Assembly: GCA_938030645.1 (NCBI GenBank)
Contig: CALHHQ010000197.1
Location: 1 to 13,787, forward strand
Direction of reading: 5' to 3'
Origin: an uncultured Rhizobiaceae group bacterium
GTDB lineage: Bacteria > Pseudomonadota > Alphaproteobacteria > Rhizobiales > Rhizobiaceae
Length of the DNA: 13,787 bases
Shown here: positions 13,269 through 13,787 of the stretch, piece after piece
How the letters are laid out: the number at the start of each line of letters is the position of its first letter
Numbering within the stretch: position 1 is the first letter of the stretch
Translations under genes and position numbers: made by a program
Notes under the pieces: generated by a model
Seen by the model: the letters and a program-made list of their open reading frames with translations, nothing else
What the model was told of the DNA's origin: nothing
Database searches by the model: none

Positions 13269-13787
13269 CTAGGCGGTCTTGAACTTCTCACGCCAGTATG
13301 AAACCTGAGACAAGACATTGCTGGGCGCGGTGCCTCCAAAACTTGTGCGACTCCCAACAGACGCTTCAACCGTCAAAACAGAATAAACTGCATTTGTTAT
13401 CGCTGCATTGATACTCTGCAAATCAGCCAATTCCAATTCGGCAAGATCACAACCTTTTTCCTCCGCCAAAGCAACAGCACGGCCTGTGACGTGGTGGGCC
13501 TCGCGAAACGGCAAATCAGCTTCGCGTACCAGCCAATCAGCCAAATCCGTCGCCGTAGAAAAGCCTGACCCTGCAGCTGCTTTCATCGAAGCTTCATTGA
13601 TTGTCATATCGGCAATCATGCCGTTCATTGCGGCCAAACAGAGTTCCAGCGTTTCGGCAGCATCGAATACACCTTCTTTGTCTTCCTGCATGTCTTTTGA
13701 ATATGTAAGCGGCAGGCCTTTCATCACGGTCAACAACCCAATCAAAGACCCGTTCACACGACCAACTTTGCCGCGCACAAGCTCTGC
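13269..13787 (-). CDS. argH: argininosuccinate lyase, C-terminal part (5' end beyond the window)
   Basis: ArgH cleaves argininosuccinate into arginine and fumarate, the last step of arginine biosynthesis. The window holds 172 codons plus the stop of the C-terminal part, open to the right edge (AELVRGKVGRVNGSLIG). Recognisable blocks are the helix after the signature loop (GLPLTYSKDMQEDKEGVFDA), the ATDLADWLV segment and the tail VGSRTSFGGTAP-S-N with YWREKF. The active-site serine loop (GSSxMPxK) lies upstream of the window and cannot be checked. An apparent start near 13778 is an internal GTG for valine, not a real start. It is the upstream gene of the argH-lptM-lysA run on the minus strand. 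Confidence 0.95.
   Translation of the reverse strand, partial: AELVRGKVGRVNGSLIGLLTVMKGLPLTYSKDMQEDKEGVFDAAETLELCLAAMNGMIADMTINEASMKAAAGSGFSTATDLADWLVREADLPFREAHHVTGRAVALAEEKGCDLAELELADLQSINAAITNAVYSVLTVEASVGSRTSFGGTAPSNVLSQVSYWREKFKTA

Noticed and set aside
1..13787. Mobile element, CRISPR, toxin-antitoxin, defence or secondary-metabolite system
   Set aside because: No transposase, integrase, direct-repeat arrays, tRNA or attachment-like repeats; all long genes are recognisable core or transporter families.

Overview
The window reads as a chromosomal segment of an alphaproteobacterium, most likely of the Hyphomicrobiales (Rhizobiales). The grounds are the N-terminus of the rhizobial-type HNH endonuclease at the left edge, a zinc-site-free glutamyl-Q-tRNA(Asp) synthetase, a HIG1-type twin-transmembrane protein beside a PduO-type adenosyltransferase and etfBA, a TIGR02302/DUF4175 giant Gln-rich membrane protein (a family I know from alphaproteobacteria), and argH-lptM-lysA. 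Base composition looks close to 50% GC by eye, so a low-GC (for instance marine) lineage is plausible. Genus cannot be fixed from the sequence alone.

Layout. 1-1001 (minus): start of an HNH endonuclease running off the edge, preceded by a short AlkA-like 3-methyladenine glycosylase with a TTG start. 1045-1929 (plus): gluQRS, divergent from the glycosylase with only 43 bases between start codons. 1926-2888 (minus): an AEC-family permease whose stop overlaps that of gluQRS. 2889-3030: divergent control region with three inverted repeats. 3031-7469 (plus): a run of six genes, EamA/DMT transporter, HIG1-domain twin-TM protein, PduO-type adenosyltransferase, rhomboid protease, etfB and etfA, closed by a hairpin terminator at 7491-7529. 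7550-10183 (minus): the TIGR02302 protein. 10341-11678 (plus): a MscS-type channel. 11675-13787 (minus): argH (5' partial), an LptM-like lipoprotein and lysA, spaced like an operon.

How genes work together. EtfB and EtfA form the electron-transfer flavoprotein that collects electrons from acyl-CoA dehydrogenases for the quinone pool. A palindrome upstream resembles the LiuR/MerR operator of branched-chain amino acid and fatty acid catabolism, which would fit. The HIG1 protein may act on the respiratory chain, and the adenosyltransferase makes adenosylcobalamin. ArgH and LysA complete arginine and lysine biosynthesis, and the LptM-like lipoprotein probably helps mature the outer-membrane LPS translocon.

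The gene content is largely ordinary core chromosome. I see no mobile element, CRISPR array, toxin-antitoxin or defence system, and no convincing new multi-gene system. The most interesting signals are regulatory: a 10-bp hairpin that buries the rhomboid gene's Shine-Dalgarno sequence, the palindromes upstream of etfB, and the operator-like repeats between the two divergent transporters. There is no gene-free stretch above 300 bases; the longest gaps are about 160 bases (189-347, 5616-5778, 10184-10340).
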